Notes under the pieces: generated by a model | The model's database searches: none | Seen by the model: only the letters and a program-made list of their open reading frames with translations | Told to the model about the DNA's origin: nothing | Source: Candidatus Stackebrandtia faecavium | GTDB lineage: Bacteria; Actinomycetota; Actinomycetes; Mycobacteriales; Micromonosporaceae | Reading direction: 5' to 3' | Length of the DNA stretch: 44,976 bases | Assembly: GCA_019112895.1 (NCBI GenBank) | Contig: DXIM01000105.1 | Span: forward strand, 1-44,976 | Shown: positions 34,633 to 43,644 of the stretch, piece by piece | How the letters are laid out: the number at the start of each line of letters is the position of its first letter | Numbering within the stretch: the first letter of the stretch is position 1 | Program-made: the position numbers and the translations under genes

Positions 34633-34801
34633 CGTGACAGCCCCTTTCGCGCTGACCCATGACGTTGCGATCATTATTGCCAGGGTCGCGTTCGTACTGC
34701 GGCGCTTCACGCAAAACGATCCGCGGCGGCACCGCGGCCGTTTTCGTTCACTTTGCGACCCACGAATTCAGTAGACCACCGACCGCGGCTCTACAATGTC
34801 G

Positions 34802-34820
34802 CGCACGCGACTCGTGTGCG
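34802..34820 (-). terminator. Weak hairpin after ispG
   Basis: CGCACGCG (34802-34809) pairs with CGTGTGCG (34813-34820), one G-U, loop ACT, 19 bp past the ispG stop. No T-tract on the minus strand. It may end the dxr-rseP-ispG transcript. Confidence 0.4.
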
Positions 34821-34838
34821 TCGGATAAGCGTCGTCGC

Positions 34839-36008
34839 TTAGTGCACCTCGACCGTCGGACCAGCCAGTTCCCGCAGCTCATCGGGTATCTCAGCGCCCA
34901 TCTCGTCCGCCAGGCGCATAGCCTCTGAGATCAATGTCTCTACGATCTGGGATTCGGGGACCGTCTTAATGACCTCACCCTTGACGAAAATCTGGCCCTT
35001 GCCGTTACCGGAAGCGACGCCGAGGTCCGCCTCGCGCGCCTCGCCCGGTCCATTGACGACACACCCCATCACGGCAACGCGCAGCGGCACGGGAAGTCCT
35101 TCAAGGCCGGCCGTGACTTCTTCGGCCAACGAATACACGTCGACCTGTGCACGACCGCACGACGGACAGGAAACGATCTCCAGGCCACGCTCGCGCATAC
35201 CCAGCGACTCCAGGATCGAGATGCCGACCTTGACCTCCTCGACCGGCGGCGCCGACAACGAGACCCGGATCGTGTCCCCGATTCCTTCGGAAAGCAGAGC
35301 GCCGAAGGCCACCGACGATTTGATCGTGCCCTGGAAAGTGGGCCCGGCCTCAGTGACGCCCAGGTGGAGCGGGTAGTCGCATTGCTGCGACAGCAAACGA
35401 TATGCACGGATCATGACGAGCGGGTCATGGTGTTTCACCGAGATCTTGATGTCGCGGAAATCGTGCTCCTCGAACAGGGAGCATTCCCACAGCGCCGACT
35501 CGACCAGTGCCTCGGCGGACGGCTTGCCGTATTTCGACAACAGACGCTTATCCAGCGAGCCCGCATTCACGCCGATACGGATGGGCACGTTCGCCGCCGA
35601 AGCGGCTTTGGAGATCTCGCCGATCTTGTCGTCGAACTTCTTGATGTTGCCCGGGTTGACCCGCACACCCGCGCAGCCGGCGTCAATCGCCGCGAACACG
35701 TATTTCGGCTGGAAGTGGATGTCGGCGATGACCGGGATCTGCGATTTCTTCGCGATCTGCGGCAACGCGTCGGCGTCATCCTGGCTCGGTACGGCGACGC
35801 GAACGATCTGACAGCCGGAGGCGGTCAGTTCGGCGATCTGCTGAAGCGTCGCATTGACGTTCGCCGTTTCCGTGGTCGTCATCGACTGCACGCTGATCGG
35901 CGCACCATCCCCGACGGGTACATCCCCCACGGTCAGCCGCCGCGTCTTCGCGCGCTCGGCGACTGCTGGCGGTGGTGCTTCCGGAATTCCAAGATTGATG
36001 CCGGTCAA
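34839..36008 (-). CDS. ispG: 4-hydroxy-3-methylbut-2-enyl diphosphate synthase
   Basis: A 389-residue iron-sulfur enzyme of the MEP isoprenoid pathway that reductively opens MEcPP to HMBPP. The TIM-barrel part has [38 protein letters not shown] and [16 protein letters not shown]; the Fe4S4 cysteines are in [18 protein letters not shown] and the [11 protein letters not shown] motif. The start is TTG with GGAG 6 bases upstream, following the rseP stop by 12 bp, so it is the last gene of the dxr-rseP-ispG operon. Confidence 0.97.
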   Translation of the reverse strand: MTGINLGIPEAPPPAVAERAKTRRLTVGDVPVGDGAPISVQSMTTTETANVNATLQQIAELTASGCQIVRVAVPSQDDADALPQIAKKSQIPVIADIHFQPKYVFAAIDAGCAGVRVNPGNIKKFDDKIGEISKAASAANVPIRIGVNAGSLDKRLLSKYGKPSAEALVESALWECSLFEEHDFRDIKISVKHHDPLVMIRAYRLLSQQCDYPLHLGVTEAGPTFQGTIKSSVAFGALLSEGIGDTIRVSLSAPPVEEVKVGISILESLGMRERGLEIVSCPSCGRAQVDVYSLAEEVTAGLEGLPVPLRVAVMGCVVNGPGEAREADLGVASGNGKGQIFVKGEVIKTVPESQIVETLISEAMRLADEMGAEIPDELRELAGPTVEVH

Positions 36009-36020
36009 CGTTTACTCCGC

Positions 36021-37319
36021 TTAGTTGAAGAGGGTGATCGGGTTGATGATATCTGCGGTCACTGTCAACAACGTAAAGCCCACCAGCACGATCAATACGA
36101 CGTATGTCAGCGGCATGAGCTTCATGTAGTCGACGCGCCCAGGGTCCGGACGGTTGCGGCGACGCGCCCACCAGCTGCGAACTTTCTCGAACCAGGCGAT
36201 CGCGATATGCCCACCGTCCATAGGAAGCAACGGGGCCAGGTTGAACAATCCGATGAAGTAATTCAGCGTCACGAGCAAAGAGAAAAACATCACCCAGGCG
36301 TCATTGGCCACCATCTCGCCGCCCAAGCGGCTCGCACCCACAACACTAACCGGCGTTTCCGGGTCGCGTTCGGCCCCGAATATGGAGTTCCACAGGGCCG
36401 GAACCTTCTCCGGGATCCGGGTGATTGCCTCGCCCATCGCGACGGCCATATCTCCCGTAGTCGTCACGGCGACGCCGACGCCGTCCACCGCGCCGTGGGT
36501 CACGGTACGCGGCACCGAGGGCTCCATCAGGCCGATCCCGACCTGGTTGACCTTCTGGGTGCCCTCTGGGGTTTCCACCGACACAGACCTCGGTGTCACC
36601 TCCAGGTCTTTTTCGGCCCCGTCGCGTTCCACCGTCACGACCGAGGCCTCATCGCCGGGAAGGTCGCGCACCTGATTCACCACACACGCCCACATGCTGG
36701 GCTCGGTCCCCGCGGGTGCGCCTGGTGTGTCGCATTTCTCGTCGCTCACGGGAGTACCTGCAACGGCGATGATCTTGTCGCCGTCCTGAAGCCCCGCTTC
36801 AGCCGCGGGCGAAGGCTCGTCGGCGTCGGTGCATTTGGCTTCCTGTTCATTCTGAGGAGGCTCAGCCTTCAAGCATTCGGACACCGTTACTTGGGTGGAG
36901 CCGTTCATCTCGTCGATGTATTCGGGGTTCGGAGCCGACACGAACGACACCAAGATCCACAGAATCACGAAACCGAGAATGAAGTGCGTGACGGAACCTG
37001 CGGCTAGCACGACCGTGCGCTGCCACAATGGTTTGCGCCAAAAGATCCTGTGTTCTTGGCCGGGCGGGACAGGCTCTTCCTGCTCTTCCTGTTCCGTCAT
37101 GCCGCTGATTTTGACGAATCCGCCGAACGGGAGCCATTTGAAGCCGTACTCGGTTTCGCCTTTCTTAAACGACCAGATCGTGGGGCCGAAACCGATGAAA
37201 TAGCGCGTGACGCGCATGCCGAACATCTTGGCCGTGCCCATGTGACCGGCTTCGTGCAAACCCAGCGAGATCAAGATGGCAAGGGCGAATAGAACCACCC
37301 CGAGGGCGTAGTAAAGCAA
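36021..37319 (-). CDS. rseP: Site-2 intramembrane zinc metalloprotease RseP (M50)
   Basis: A 432-residue membrane protease. The catalytic HExxH is LHEAGH (H22, E23, H26) in the first membrane segment, and the third zinc ligand is in NLAPLLPMDGGH. One PDZ domain (about 125-280) carries the peptide loop; its start holds an insertion with several cysteines (SECLKAEPPQNEQEAKC, then SDEKCDTPGAPAGTEPSMWAC). It cleaves anti-sigma factors or other single-pass proteins in the membrane. The start is TTG, with AGGGAA about 7 bases upstream. It sits between dxr and ispG, as in mycobacteria. Client proteins are unknown. Confidence 0.95.
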   Translation of the reverse strand: MLYYALGVVLFALAILISLGLHEAGHMGTAKMFGMRVTRYFIGFGPTIWSFKKGETEYGFKWLPFGGFVKISGMTEQEEQEEPVPPGQEHRIFWRKPLWQRTVVLAAGSVTHFILGFVILWILVSFVSAPNPEYIDEMNGSTQVTVSECLKAEPPQNEQEAKCTDADEPSPAAEAGLQDGDKIIAVAGTPVSDEKCDTPGAPAGTEPSMWACVVNQVRDLPGDEASVVTVERDGAEKDLEVTPRSVSVETPEGTQKVNQVGIGLMEPSVPRTVTHGAVDGVGVAVTTTGDMAVAMGEAITRIPEKVPALWNSIFGAERDPETPVSVVGASRLGGEMVANDAWVMFFSLLVTLNYFIGLFNLAPLLPMDGGHIAIAWFEKVRSWWARRRNRPDPGRVDYMKLMPLTYVVLIVLVGFTLLTVTADIINPITLFN

Positions 37320-37359
37320 CCGTCAATTCCCTTGTCCCGAACAGGCTGTGTGACCCGTT

Positions 37360-38577
37360 CTATCGTCCTTGCTGTGTGATGAGGTGACGCGCGTGGTCCC
37401 GCGCCCACCGCTCGGCTTCGAGAACCTCCACGAGGTTACTAGGTTCGTCAAAGCCCGGCGTATCCGCCAATACGTCGGCAACCGTATCCACAATTTTCAC
37501 GAACGGCAGTTTGCCATCGGCGAAAGCGGCGACGCACTCTTCATTCGCGGCGTTGTAGATGGCGGGCAGGCAACGGCCGCCCTTGCCCGCGTCACGTGCC
37601 AGCTGCACCGCGGGGAACGCCTCATTGTCGACGGGTTCAAACTCCCATCGCTGGGCCCGAGTCCAATCGACCGGCTTACCGCCGGACAGGCTGCGTCGCG
37701 GCCACGACAAGGCGTGGGCGATCGGCAGCCGCATATCTGGCGGGCTCGCCTGCGCGATCGTCGAGCCGTCGATGTATTCCACCATCGAATGAATCACCGA
37801 CTGTGGATGCACGACGACGTCGATGTCGTCATAGGGCACCTGAAAATGCTCGTGAGTCTCGATGACTTCCAAGCCCTTATTGACCAAAGTCGCGCTGTTG
37901 ATTGTCACGACCGGGCCCATGCTCCAGGTCGGGTGTGCCAACGCCTCATCGAGGCTGACCTGCGACAATTCCGACCTTGTTCGTCCACGGAACGGGCCGC
38001 CGCTGGCGGTCAAGATGAGGCGCGAGACCTGGTCCGCGTCGCCCGCCCTCAGACACTGCGCCAAAGCCGAGTGTTCGCTGTCGACCGGCACCACCTGCCC
38101 CGGTTTCGCGGCGGTGCGCACGAGCGGACCACCTGCGACAAGGGACTCCTTATTCGCCAGCGCCAACGTCTTTCCCGCGCGCAACGCCGACAGCGTTGGG
38201 CCGAGGCCGATGGAGCCGGTCATACCGTTGAGGACGAGGTCGCTGGGCCACTGCGCGAGTTCCTCCATGGCCTGCGGCCCGGCCAGGATCTTCGGTAGCC
38301 GGAACTTGCCGCGCGCATAGCCGCGTTTATCGGCCTGTGCGTAGAACTCCAATTGAAGCTTCGATGCCGCGCTGGATTTCGCAACCGCAACGACATCCAC
38401 GTTGAGGTCGAGCGCCTGACGGACCAATTGTTTGGGATTATTGCCGCCGGCCCCGATACCCACAATGCGCATCTGGTCGGCGTTGCGCCGCACTACGTCG
38501 ATCGCCTGCACGCCGATCGAACCGGTGGCACCAAGAATCACGATGTCGCGAGAACTCACCGGTTTATTATCGCGCAC
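37360..38577 (-). CDS. dxr: 1-deoxy-D-xylulose-5-phosphate reductoisomerase
   Basis: A 405-residue NADPH-dependent enzyme that converts DXP to MEP, the first committed step of isoprenoid synthesis. The NADPH motif ILGATGSIGVQAIDVVR is at about 13-29, and the active-site stretches NGMTGSIGLGPTLSALR, ALANKESLVAGG and PVDSEHSALAQCL carry the metal-binding D and E. The start is GTG 38577 with GGGGGA upstream; a GTG 18 bp later is possible. First gene of the dxr-rseP-ispG operon, 36 bp from the MMPL gene, which is on the same strand. Confidence 0.97.
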   Translation of the reverse strand: MRDNKPVSSRDIVILGATGSIGVQAIDVVRRNADQMRIVGIGAGGNNPKQLVRQALDLNVDVVAVAKSSAASKLQLEFYAQADKRGYARGKFRLPKILAGPQAMEELAQWPSDLVLNGMTGSIGLGPTLSALRAGKTLALANKESLVAGGPLVRTAAKPGQVVPVDSEHSALAQCLRAGDADQVSRLILTASGGPFRGRTRSELSQVSLDEALAHPTWSMGPVVTINSATLVNKGLEVIETHEHFQVPYDDIDVVVHPQSVIHSMVEYIDGSTIAQASPPDMRLPIAHALSWPRRSLSGGKPVDWTRAQRWEFEPVDNEAFPAVQLARDAGKGGRCLPAIYNAANEECVAAFADGKLPFVKIVDTVADVLADTPGFDEPSNLVEVLEAERWARDHARHLITQQGR

Positions 38578-38613
38578 GATTCATCCCCCGGATCACGCCG
38601 CATACGGCCGACG

Positions 38614-40773
38614 TCAGCTTCGGTGACCCTCCAGCTGAGACTGCGGCTCCGTTTCTTCGCTGATCTCTTCTTTCAAGCCATAGCTGGCGTAGAAACGCCG
38701 CAACGGTTTCGGCGCCCACCAGTTCGCGTTTCCAAGGATGCGCATCGTCGCGGGCACCAGCAGCATTCGCACCAGGCTTGCGTCGACGAATATGGCCACG
38801 GCCATACCGATACCGACCATCTTGATGACGACGATGCCACCGGCCGCGAACGCGCCGACAACCACTATCAATAGCAGGGCCGCCGACGTGATGATGCCGC
38901 CGGTGCGCTGCAGTCCTGCGAGCACGGCAGCGGTGTTGTCGCCGGTTCTGTCCCATTCTTCGCGCACTCGAGACAGCAGGAAGACCTCGTAGTCGGTGGA
39001 CAGCCCGAACAGAATTACCAGCATCAATATGAGAATCGTCGGTTCGAGGCTCGTCGGCGTGAAGTTCAAAAAGTCCGCGAAATGACCGTCTTGGAAGATC
39101 CACACGACCGCGCCGAAGGAAGCCCCGATCGAGACCACGTTCATGGCGATCGCCTTCAACGGCAACAGGATCGACCCGAATGCGAAGAACAGCAGCACCA
39201 GCGTCACCCCCGCCACGTACAAAGCCAGCCACGGTAGATATTCGGCTAGGTCATCGAACATGTCTTCGAGGTCCGCCGGCATACCGGTCACGCCGATACC
39301 GACGCCGGATGGCGCAGACAGGTCACGGATTTGAGCGACGAGCTCCCGCGCCTGCGGACTTTGATCGTCGGCGTCGAAACTGACCTGCAGCACCGTGTCT
39401 TCGCCTTCGGTTGCGACCGGCGACACGGAATCGACGTGGTCCAGGTCCGTGATGTCGCCGCTGACCTCAGCGATCTGTTCTTCGTCCGCGTTTTCGACGA
39501 GGACGTCGAGGGTACCGAGGTCTCCGCCCGGGAACTCGGCCTCAATTCGTTCCGAGACGACCCGGCTGTCCGTGCCTTCGGGCAGCACTTTTTCGTCAAC
39601 GGTGCCGAAGTTGGCGTGCAGGAACGGGCTTGCGGCCAGCGCCAGGAGCGCGATGACACCCAGCATGTAGAGAATGGGCCGACGCATGACACTTCGGCCG
39701 ATGGCCGACCAAGCGCCGTGACGTTTGCTTGACGACCGTGTTTTCCGCCTCCACGGCATCCGCACCGCGTCGAGTTTCGGGCCAAGTATTGCCGCCAGGG
39801 CCGGCAGGACCGTCAACGATCCGAGGATCGCGACCGCGACAGCGGACATGCCGCCATAGGCAATTCCGTGCAGGAACGGCAGCGGAAACATCAAGAGCCC
39901 CGCCAACGAGAGGATGATGGTCAGGCCGGAGACCATCACGGTTCGCCCGGCCGTCGACATCGTCCGTTCCACGGCGGTGTGCGGGTGGTGGCCATTGTCG
40001 AGCTCCTCGCGGAAGCGGTTCACGACGAACAACGCGTAATCGATCGCGAGGCCGAGACCGATGATGGTGATGACGTTGATGGCGAACACGGATATATCGG
40101 TCACGGTCGTCAACACCCGCGTGACGATGAAGCCGCCCATGATCGCCAACAGACCGACGAGAAGCGGCGTCGTGGCCGCGACCAGCGAACCGAAGATGAT
40201 GACCATCAGCCCGAGCAGAATCGGCAGCGAATACATTTCGGCGGTGATGATGTCTTGCTGAGTTTGGGTATTGACGTCGTCGAAGATCGCAGCTTCCCCA
40301 CCCAGCTGCGTCTGAAAGCCATCAATGGCCAGGTCGTCCTTCACGGAGGCGTATTGGTCGGCGCGTTCGGCGTCGTCGTCTCCGGTGAGCGTGACCGCGA
40401 CGAACGTCGAGTGCTCATCGTCGGCGACGAAGGTCTCGGATTTCGTCGAGTAATAGGACGCGACGGTATCGACTTCGTCCCATTTCTCGATCTCGGCGGC
40501 CTTATGGGACACCTCGTCAGCGAACTGCGGATCCGTGACCACGTACTGGTCGGATTCGTATAGCACGACGATGTCGGTGGTTTGGCGCCCGAATTTCTCG
40601 TCGATTCTTTCGCTGGTTTGGCTGCTCGGGCTGTCTTCGTTCTGGAAACCGCCGTCGGTCAATGCGTCGAAGACACCGACGCCCCAAGTCGCGCCGATGA
40701 CCACGATCATGGCCGCAATGACCAGCACCGCCCACCGTGCTCGGATGATCATCCGAGCCCACCATGCGAACAT
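38614..40773 (-). CDS. MMPL-family (RND-type) membrane exporter
   Basis: A 719-residue transporter with the MMPL layout: a first membrane segment (about 10-32), a periplasmic domain (about 45-175), a six-segment bundle with INVITIIGLGLAIDYALFVVNRFREEL (the proton-relay Asp in GLAIDYA), a second periplasmic domain (about 390-515), and a second bundle with ILMLVILFGLSTDYEVFLLSRVREEW. MMPL proteins export lipids, siderophores or drugs by proton motive force. ATG 40773 follows AAGGGA; the longer frame lacks support. It is divergent from a TetR regulator and shares an operator region with it. Substrate unknown. Confidence 0.93.
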   Translation of the reverse strand: MFAWWARMIIRARWAVLVIAAMIVVIGATWGVGVFDALTDGGFQNEDSPSSQTSERIDEKFGRQTTDIVVLYESDQYVVTDPQFADEVSHKAAEIEKWDEVDTVASYYSTKSETFVADDEHSTFVAVTLTGDDDAERADQYASVKDDLAIDGFQTQLGGEAAIFDDVNTQTQQDIITAEMYSLPILLGLMVIIFGSLVAATTPLLVGLLAIMGGFIVTRVLTTVTDISVFAINVITIIGLGLAIDYALFVVNRFREELDNGHHPHTAVERTMSTAGRTVMVSGLTIILSLAGLLMFPLPFLHGIAYGGMSAVAVAILGSLTVLPALAAILGPKLDAVRMPWRRKTRSSSKRHGAWSAIGRSVMRRPILYMLGVIALLALAASPFLHANFGTVDEKVLPEGTDSRVVSERIEAEFPGGDLGTLDVLVENADEEQIAEVSGDITDLDHVDSVSPVATEGEDTVLQVSFDADDQSPQARELVAQIRDLSAPSGVGIGVTGMPADLEDMFDDLAEYLPWLALYVAGVTLVLLFFAFGSILLPLKAIAMNVVSIGASFGAVVWIFQDGHFADFLNFTPTSLEPTILILMLVILFGLSTDYEVFLLSRVREEWDRTGDNTAAVLAGLQRTGGIITSAALLLIVVVGAFAAGGIVVIKMVGIGMAVAIFVDASLVRMLLVPATMRILGNANWWAPKPLRRFYASYGLKEEISEETEPQSQLEGHRS

Positions 40774-40806
40774 AATCAGTCCCTTCGCGTTGTACGCTCG
40801 ACGAGT

Positions 40807-40844
40807 GAACACCGTTAACTATCGCGAACACCGTTAACCATCGC
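40807..40844. promoter_or_regulatory. Tandem 19-bp repeats between MMPL exporter and TetR genes
   Basis: Two adjoining copies, 40807-40825 and 40826-40844, each begin GAACACCGTTAAC and end ATCGC, differing at one base (T/C at position 14). Within the first, the sequence starting two bases upstream, GTGAACACCGTTAAC (40805-40819), is an imperfect dyad. They are 33 bp from the exporter start and 35 bp from the TetR start, a likely operator for both. Confidence 0.75.
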
Positions 40845-40878
40845 AACGCGGAAACCGACAAAACAGACAGGGAATCGA

Positions 40879-41655
40879 GTGGAATCAGCCACACCAAGCC
40901 CTTCGGGACGACGCGAGCGTCAACGCGCCGCAACGACAGCCGAAATCAAAGACACCGCGCGCGCCTTGCTCACCCAGACCGGACCGTCAGGCATCTCGCT
41001 ACGCGCGATCGCTCGCACCATGGGCATCTCAGCCGCAGGCCTCTATCGGTACTTCCCCAGCCTCGAAGCGCTCCTGGCCGAACTATGCGCAGACTTCTAC
41101 CGCGAACTCGCGGAATACATGCAGCACGAATGCGACGCGCTTGCGGACAACGATCTGACCGAAAAACTTCGCACCGCAGCGCGCGCGTTTCGACGCTGGG
41201 CGGTGACGCATCGACTCGAATTCACACTGATGTTCGCCAGCATCGCCCCGGGCGCGGTACTTGCCGGTCCCGGCACGACCAGCAGCGATCTCGACCCGGA
41301 ATCCGAGCCGTACCGGTCCATGCTGGCGTTCTCGCGCGTCTTCGGCGAAATCTTCAACGGGGCCTATCACCAGTCGGAAGCGGAACGAGGATTTGCGCTC
41401 ACCCCGCCCACGATCCCCCCATTGACGCCCGGGCTCAAGGCCGAAATTGAGCGCAGCTCGCTGGCGATCGGCGCGCACGTACCCCTCGAGGTCGGCTACG
41501 TCCTGCACTCGTTTTGGATACGCCTATACGGGCTCGTGGCGATGGAAGTCTTCGGGCAGCTGCCGCTCGTCGATCAAGGCGAAGCACTACTCGAAGCTGA
41601 AATGGCAGTCATGGCCGGCCAGCTAGGGGTCGAAGTCGACCGGCCACAACCCTAA
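40879..41655 (+). CDS. TetR/AcrR-family transcriptional regulator
   Basis: A 258-residue repressor. The N-terminal helix-turn-helix (about 15-65) reads ATTAEIKDTARALLTQTG, then ISLRAIARTMGISAAGLYRYFPSLEALL. The C-terminal domain (about 75-250) fits the TetR_C_13-like WHG fold (LRTAARAFRRWAVTHRLEFTLMFA). The start is GTG with AGGGA upstream. It is divergent from the MMPL exporter and probably represses it and itself via the tandem repeats until bound by a ligand. Its stop overlaps that of the convergent MBL-Rieske gene by 4 bp. Confidence 0.93.
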   Translation: MESATPSPSGRRERQRAATTAEIKDTARALLTQTGPSGISLRAIARTMGISAAGLYRYFPSLEALLAELCADFYRELAEYMQHECDALADNDLTEKLRTAARAFRRWAVTHRLEFTLMFASIAPGAVLAGPGTTSSDLDPESEPYRSMLAFSRVFGEIFNGAYHQSEAERGFALTPPTIPPLTPGLKAEIERSSLAIGAHVPLEVGYVLHSFWIRLYGLVAMEVFGQLPLVDQGEALLEAEMAVMAGQLGVEVDRPQP

Positions 41656-43205
41656 GCGTCGGGATCCTTCTCGGCACGAATGCCATGGCCAACACTGGTC
41701 AGGCATTTACCGGTGTTCAGGTTCCATTTCCACCCGTGCATCTGACACGTCAAGACGCCGTCTTCGATTTTGCCGAACCGAGACAGGTCCGCCTTGAGGT
41801 GTGGGCACCGGCGCTGCACAACCCAGCCCTGCAGGTTGATGTTCTCTTCGTCCGGACGCTGTTCGGCATACCAGCCCTCAGCGTAGTTAATCCGCTCCTC
41901 CGACAGGCATTTGAAGAACGTGTAGACGAACTCGTTGTACTGTCCGATGCGCGCCGCCGAGAAACGGCACGACAGGAACAGCGAGTTCACCCAGTCGACC
42001 TCATCTGTGAAGATCAAATGCTCTACAAGCCTGCGTTGCGTCGAAAAGCGATAGCGGCACTTTTCGCCGTCGTAGCGACGTACCTCGCGTGACACGAAGT
42101 CGAACAGAACGCTCTCGACGACCTCGCCGCTCTTGGCGGAAGTCAGGTCGAACCTCACCGGACCGTTGATGCCCGCTGAAATGAACTCGGCCTCCGCCAT
42201 CAGCGGCTCAAAACGCCGCTTGACCTCACTGAACACGTCGATCTCGGGGTGCTCCCAGGAACGTTTCGCCGCCTCCAACACCGGCTGCTGACGTTCCCGG
42301 TAGTCGCGCAGGTGTTGCTCCTTGTTGTCGAAGAATCCGCGCACGTCGTCGACCGGCTGGCGAACCTGGCAGCCTTCGGCCGTGACGTCGGCGACCGTGC
42401 CCGGAAGCAGGATCACGTTGTTGTCGTGCCCGTTGTCGGACAGATAGTCGGCATACACCTGCTGGTCGGGGAAGATGTTGCCCGGGTCGCCGTGGATGTC
42501 GTTGAACTGCCACAGGTCGTCATCCAGGAAGCACGGCGGGCCCGCGATCGGGAACACATGGGAGGCTGCACCGTCATCGATGTAGCGCAAGGAGCGGTCG
42601 AACTGACGTTCCCGCTTCTGCTTTCCGAATGCCGTCTTGGCCGCGTCCGGGAGCTCGTACACCATCGGATACCAGATCGCGCCCGAAAACTGCAGCAAGT
42701 GCGCATGGATGTGCCCCAGCTTCTTGAAGGCCGCAAGATCGGTGGGTCGTGCATCGTTTTGGTTCAGCAGGCGAATTCCGTCGGCGTCTTCCACCCACAG
42801 TGATGAATCGCCGATAGGGCCGTCCGTCGGCGACGTCAATGCCTGAATCATGACCTTGACGCCGTTGTCGAGCTCCGTAACTTCGCCCGAAGTGGTTTTG
42901 ATGAACTTCGTGAACCCGACAGCGCGCAGCTCGTCCTCGAGTTCAGTCGTTGGATACTCCGGCAGCAAGACCGTGGTGTCCTTGCTGATGCGTTCGCGCA
43001 AGTTCTTCTCGTCGAAATGGTCCCGATGCAAGTGCGACACATACAGGTAGTCGCAGTTGCCCAAAGCGTCCCAGTCGAGCTGGGAGTTGTCGGGGAACGG
43101 AAACCATGACGCAAAATAAGCTGGGTTGACCCACGGGTCACACAAGATCGTGCCCGCGGCGGTTTCGATCAGCATGCTCGCGTGCCCGGTACCGGTGATC
43201 CGCAC
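41652..43205 (-). CDS. MBL-fold hydrolase fused to a C-terminal Rieske [2Fe-2S] domain
   Basis: A 517-residue two-domain protein. The N-terminal part (about 1-240) is a metallo-beta-lactamase fold of UlaG-like type: ITGTGHASMLIETAAGTILCDPW and the SHLHRDHFD metal site (H58, H60, D62, H63). The middle (about 240-440) is family-specific. The C-terminus carries a Rieske centre: C467-x-H469 in RRCPHLKADL and C487-xx-H490 in TCQMHGWKWNL, spaced 17 residues apart. The same two modules in opposite order occur in CMP-N-acetylneuraminate hydroxylase, which suggests an oxygenase-like reaction; this is inference. GTG 43205 follows AGAGG; the longer frame has no support. It is a monocistronic unit. Confidence 0.85.
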   Translation of the reverse strand: MRITGTGHASMLIETAAGTILCDPWVNPAYFASWFPFPDNSQLDWDALGNCDYLYVSHLHRDHFDEKNLRERISKDTTVLLPEYPTTELEDELRAVGFTKFIKTTSGEVTELDNGVKVMIQALTSPTDGPIGDSSLWVEDADGIRLLNQNDARPTDLAAFKKLGHIHAHLLQFSGAIWYPMVYELPDAAKTAFGKQKRERQFDRSLRYIDDGAASHVFPIAGPPCFLDDDLWQFNDIHGDPGNIFPDQQVYADYLSDNGHDNNVILLPGTVADVTAEGCQVRQPVDDVRGFFDNKEQHLRDYRERQQPVLEAAKRSWEHPEIDVFSEVKRRFEPLMAEAEFISAGINGPVRFDLTSAKSGEVVESVLFDFVSREVRRYDGEKCRYRFSTQRRLVEHLIFTDEVDWVNSLFLSCRFSAARIGQYNEFVYTFFKCLSEERINYAEGWYAEQRPDEENINLQGWVVQRRCPHLKADLSRFGKIEDGVLTCQMHGWKWNLNTGKCLTSVGHGIRAEKDPDA

Positions 43206-43356
43206 GGTTGACCGCCTCTTCGTCTCGTCGCGATTTTTGTAGAACCTTACCCGCGGCGTCGAAATGCCCAACAGCCTCAGGTCGAAATGAAACTACCGCG
43301 GCGACATGGGAGACTATCGACGAGCCCATCGTCCATTGCTCGGAAGGTAGGAACCA

Positions 43357-43581
43357 GTGGCCGGCCATGACGAACCGGTGACCTCACCGGACCAACGTAA
43401 GCCAACGAACCGCAAGCTCGCCTATACGGTCGCCATTGCGGCCATCGTCACCATGTTGGCGTATCTCTTCGGCAACCACGAAGGCCGAGTCGAGGACCTG
43501 TGGTTGCTGGGCAGTGCCGCTGTCATCTTGGCGGCGCTCGTGGCCGATTGGCTCATGGTCCGCAATGGCTTGAGGGACTGA
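43357..43581 (+). CDS. DUF2631 small membrane protein
   Basis: A 74-residue protein with two membrane segments (about 22-40 and 48-67) and a charged N-terminus (MAGHDEPVTSPDQRKPTNRK). The pattern GNHEGRVEDLWLLGSA and DWLMVRNGLR matches the actinobacterial DUF2631 family, which is often encoded near dxr. Function unknown. The GTG start has an AAGGTAGGA-type ribosome binding site. It is a single-gene unit ended by a strong bidirectional terminator. Confidence 0.82.
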   Translation: MAGHDEPVTSPDQRKPTNRKLAYTVAIAAIVTMLAYLFGNHEGRVEDLWLLGSAAVILAALVADWLMVRNGLRD

Positions 43582-43586
43582 ACGTT

Positions 43587-43634
43587 CACGAAAAAGTCGC
43601 GCCTCCTCTCAACGAGGGGCGCGACTTTTTCGTG
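43587..43634. terminator. Strong bidirectional terminator
   Basis: CACGAAAAAGTCGCGCC (43587-43603) pairs perfectly with the arm at 43618-43634, with an inner CCTC/GAGG pairing and a CAA-type loop. The stem contains both an A-run and a T-run (GACTTTTTCGTG), so it can stop transcription from both sides: DUF2631 on the plus strand, the DivIVA-like gene on the minus strand. Confidence 0.9.
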
Positions 43635-43644
43635 CTGATAGGCG

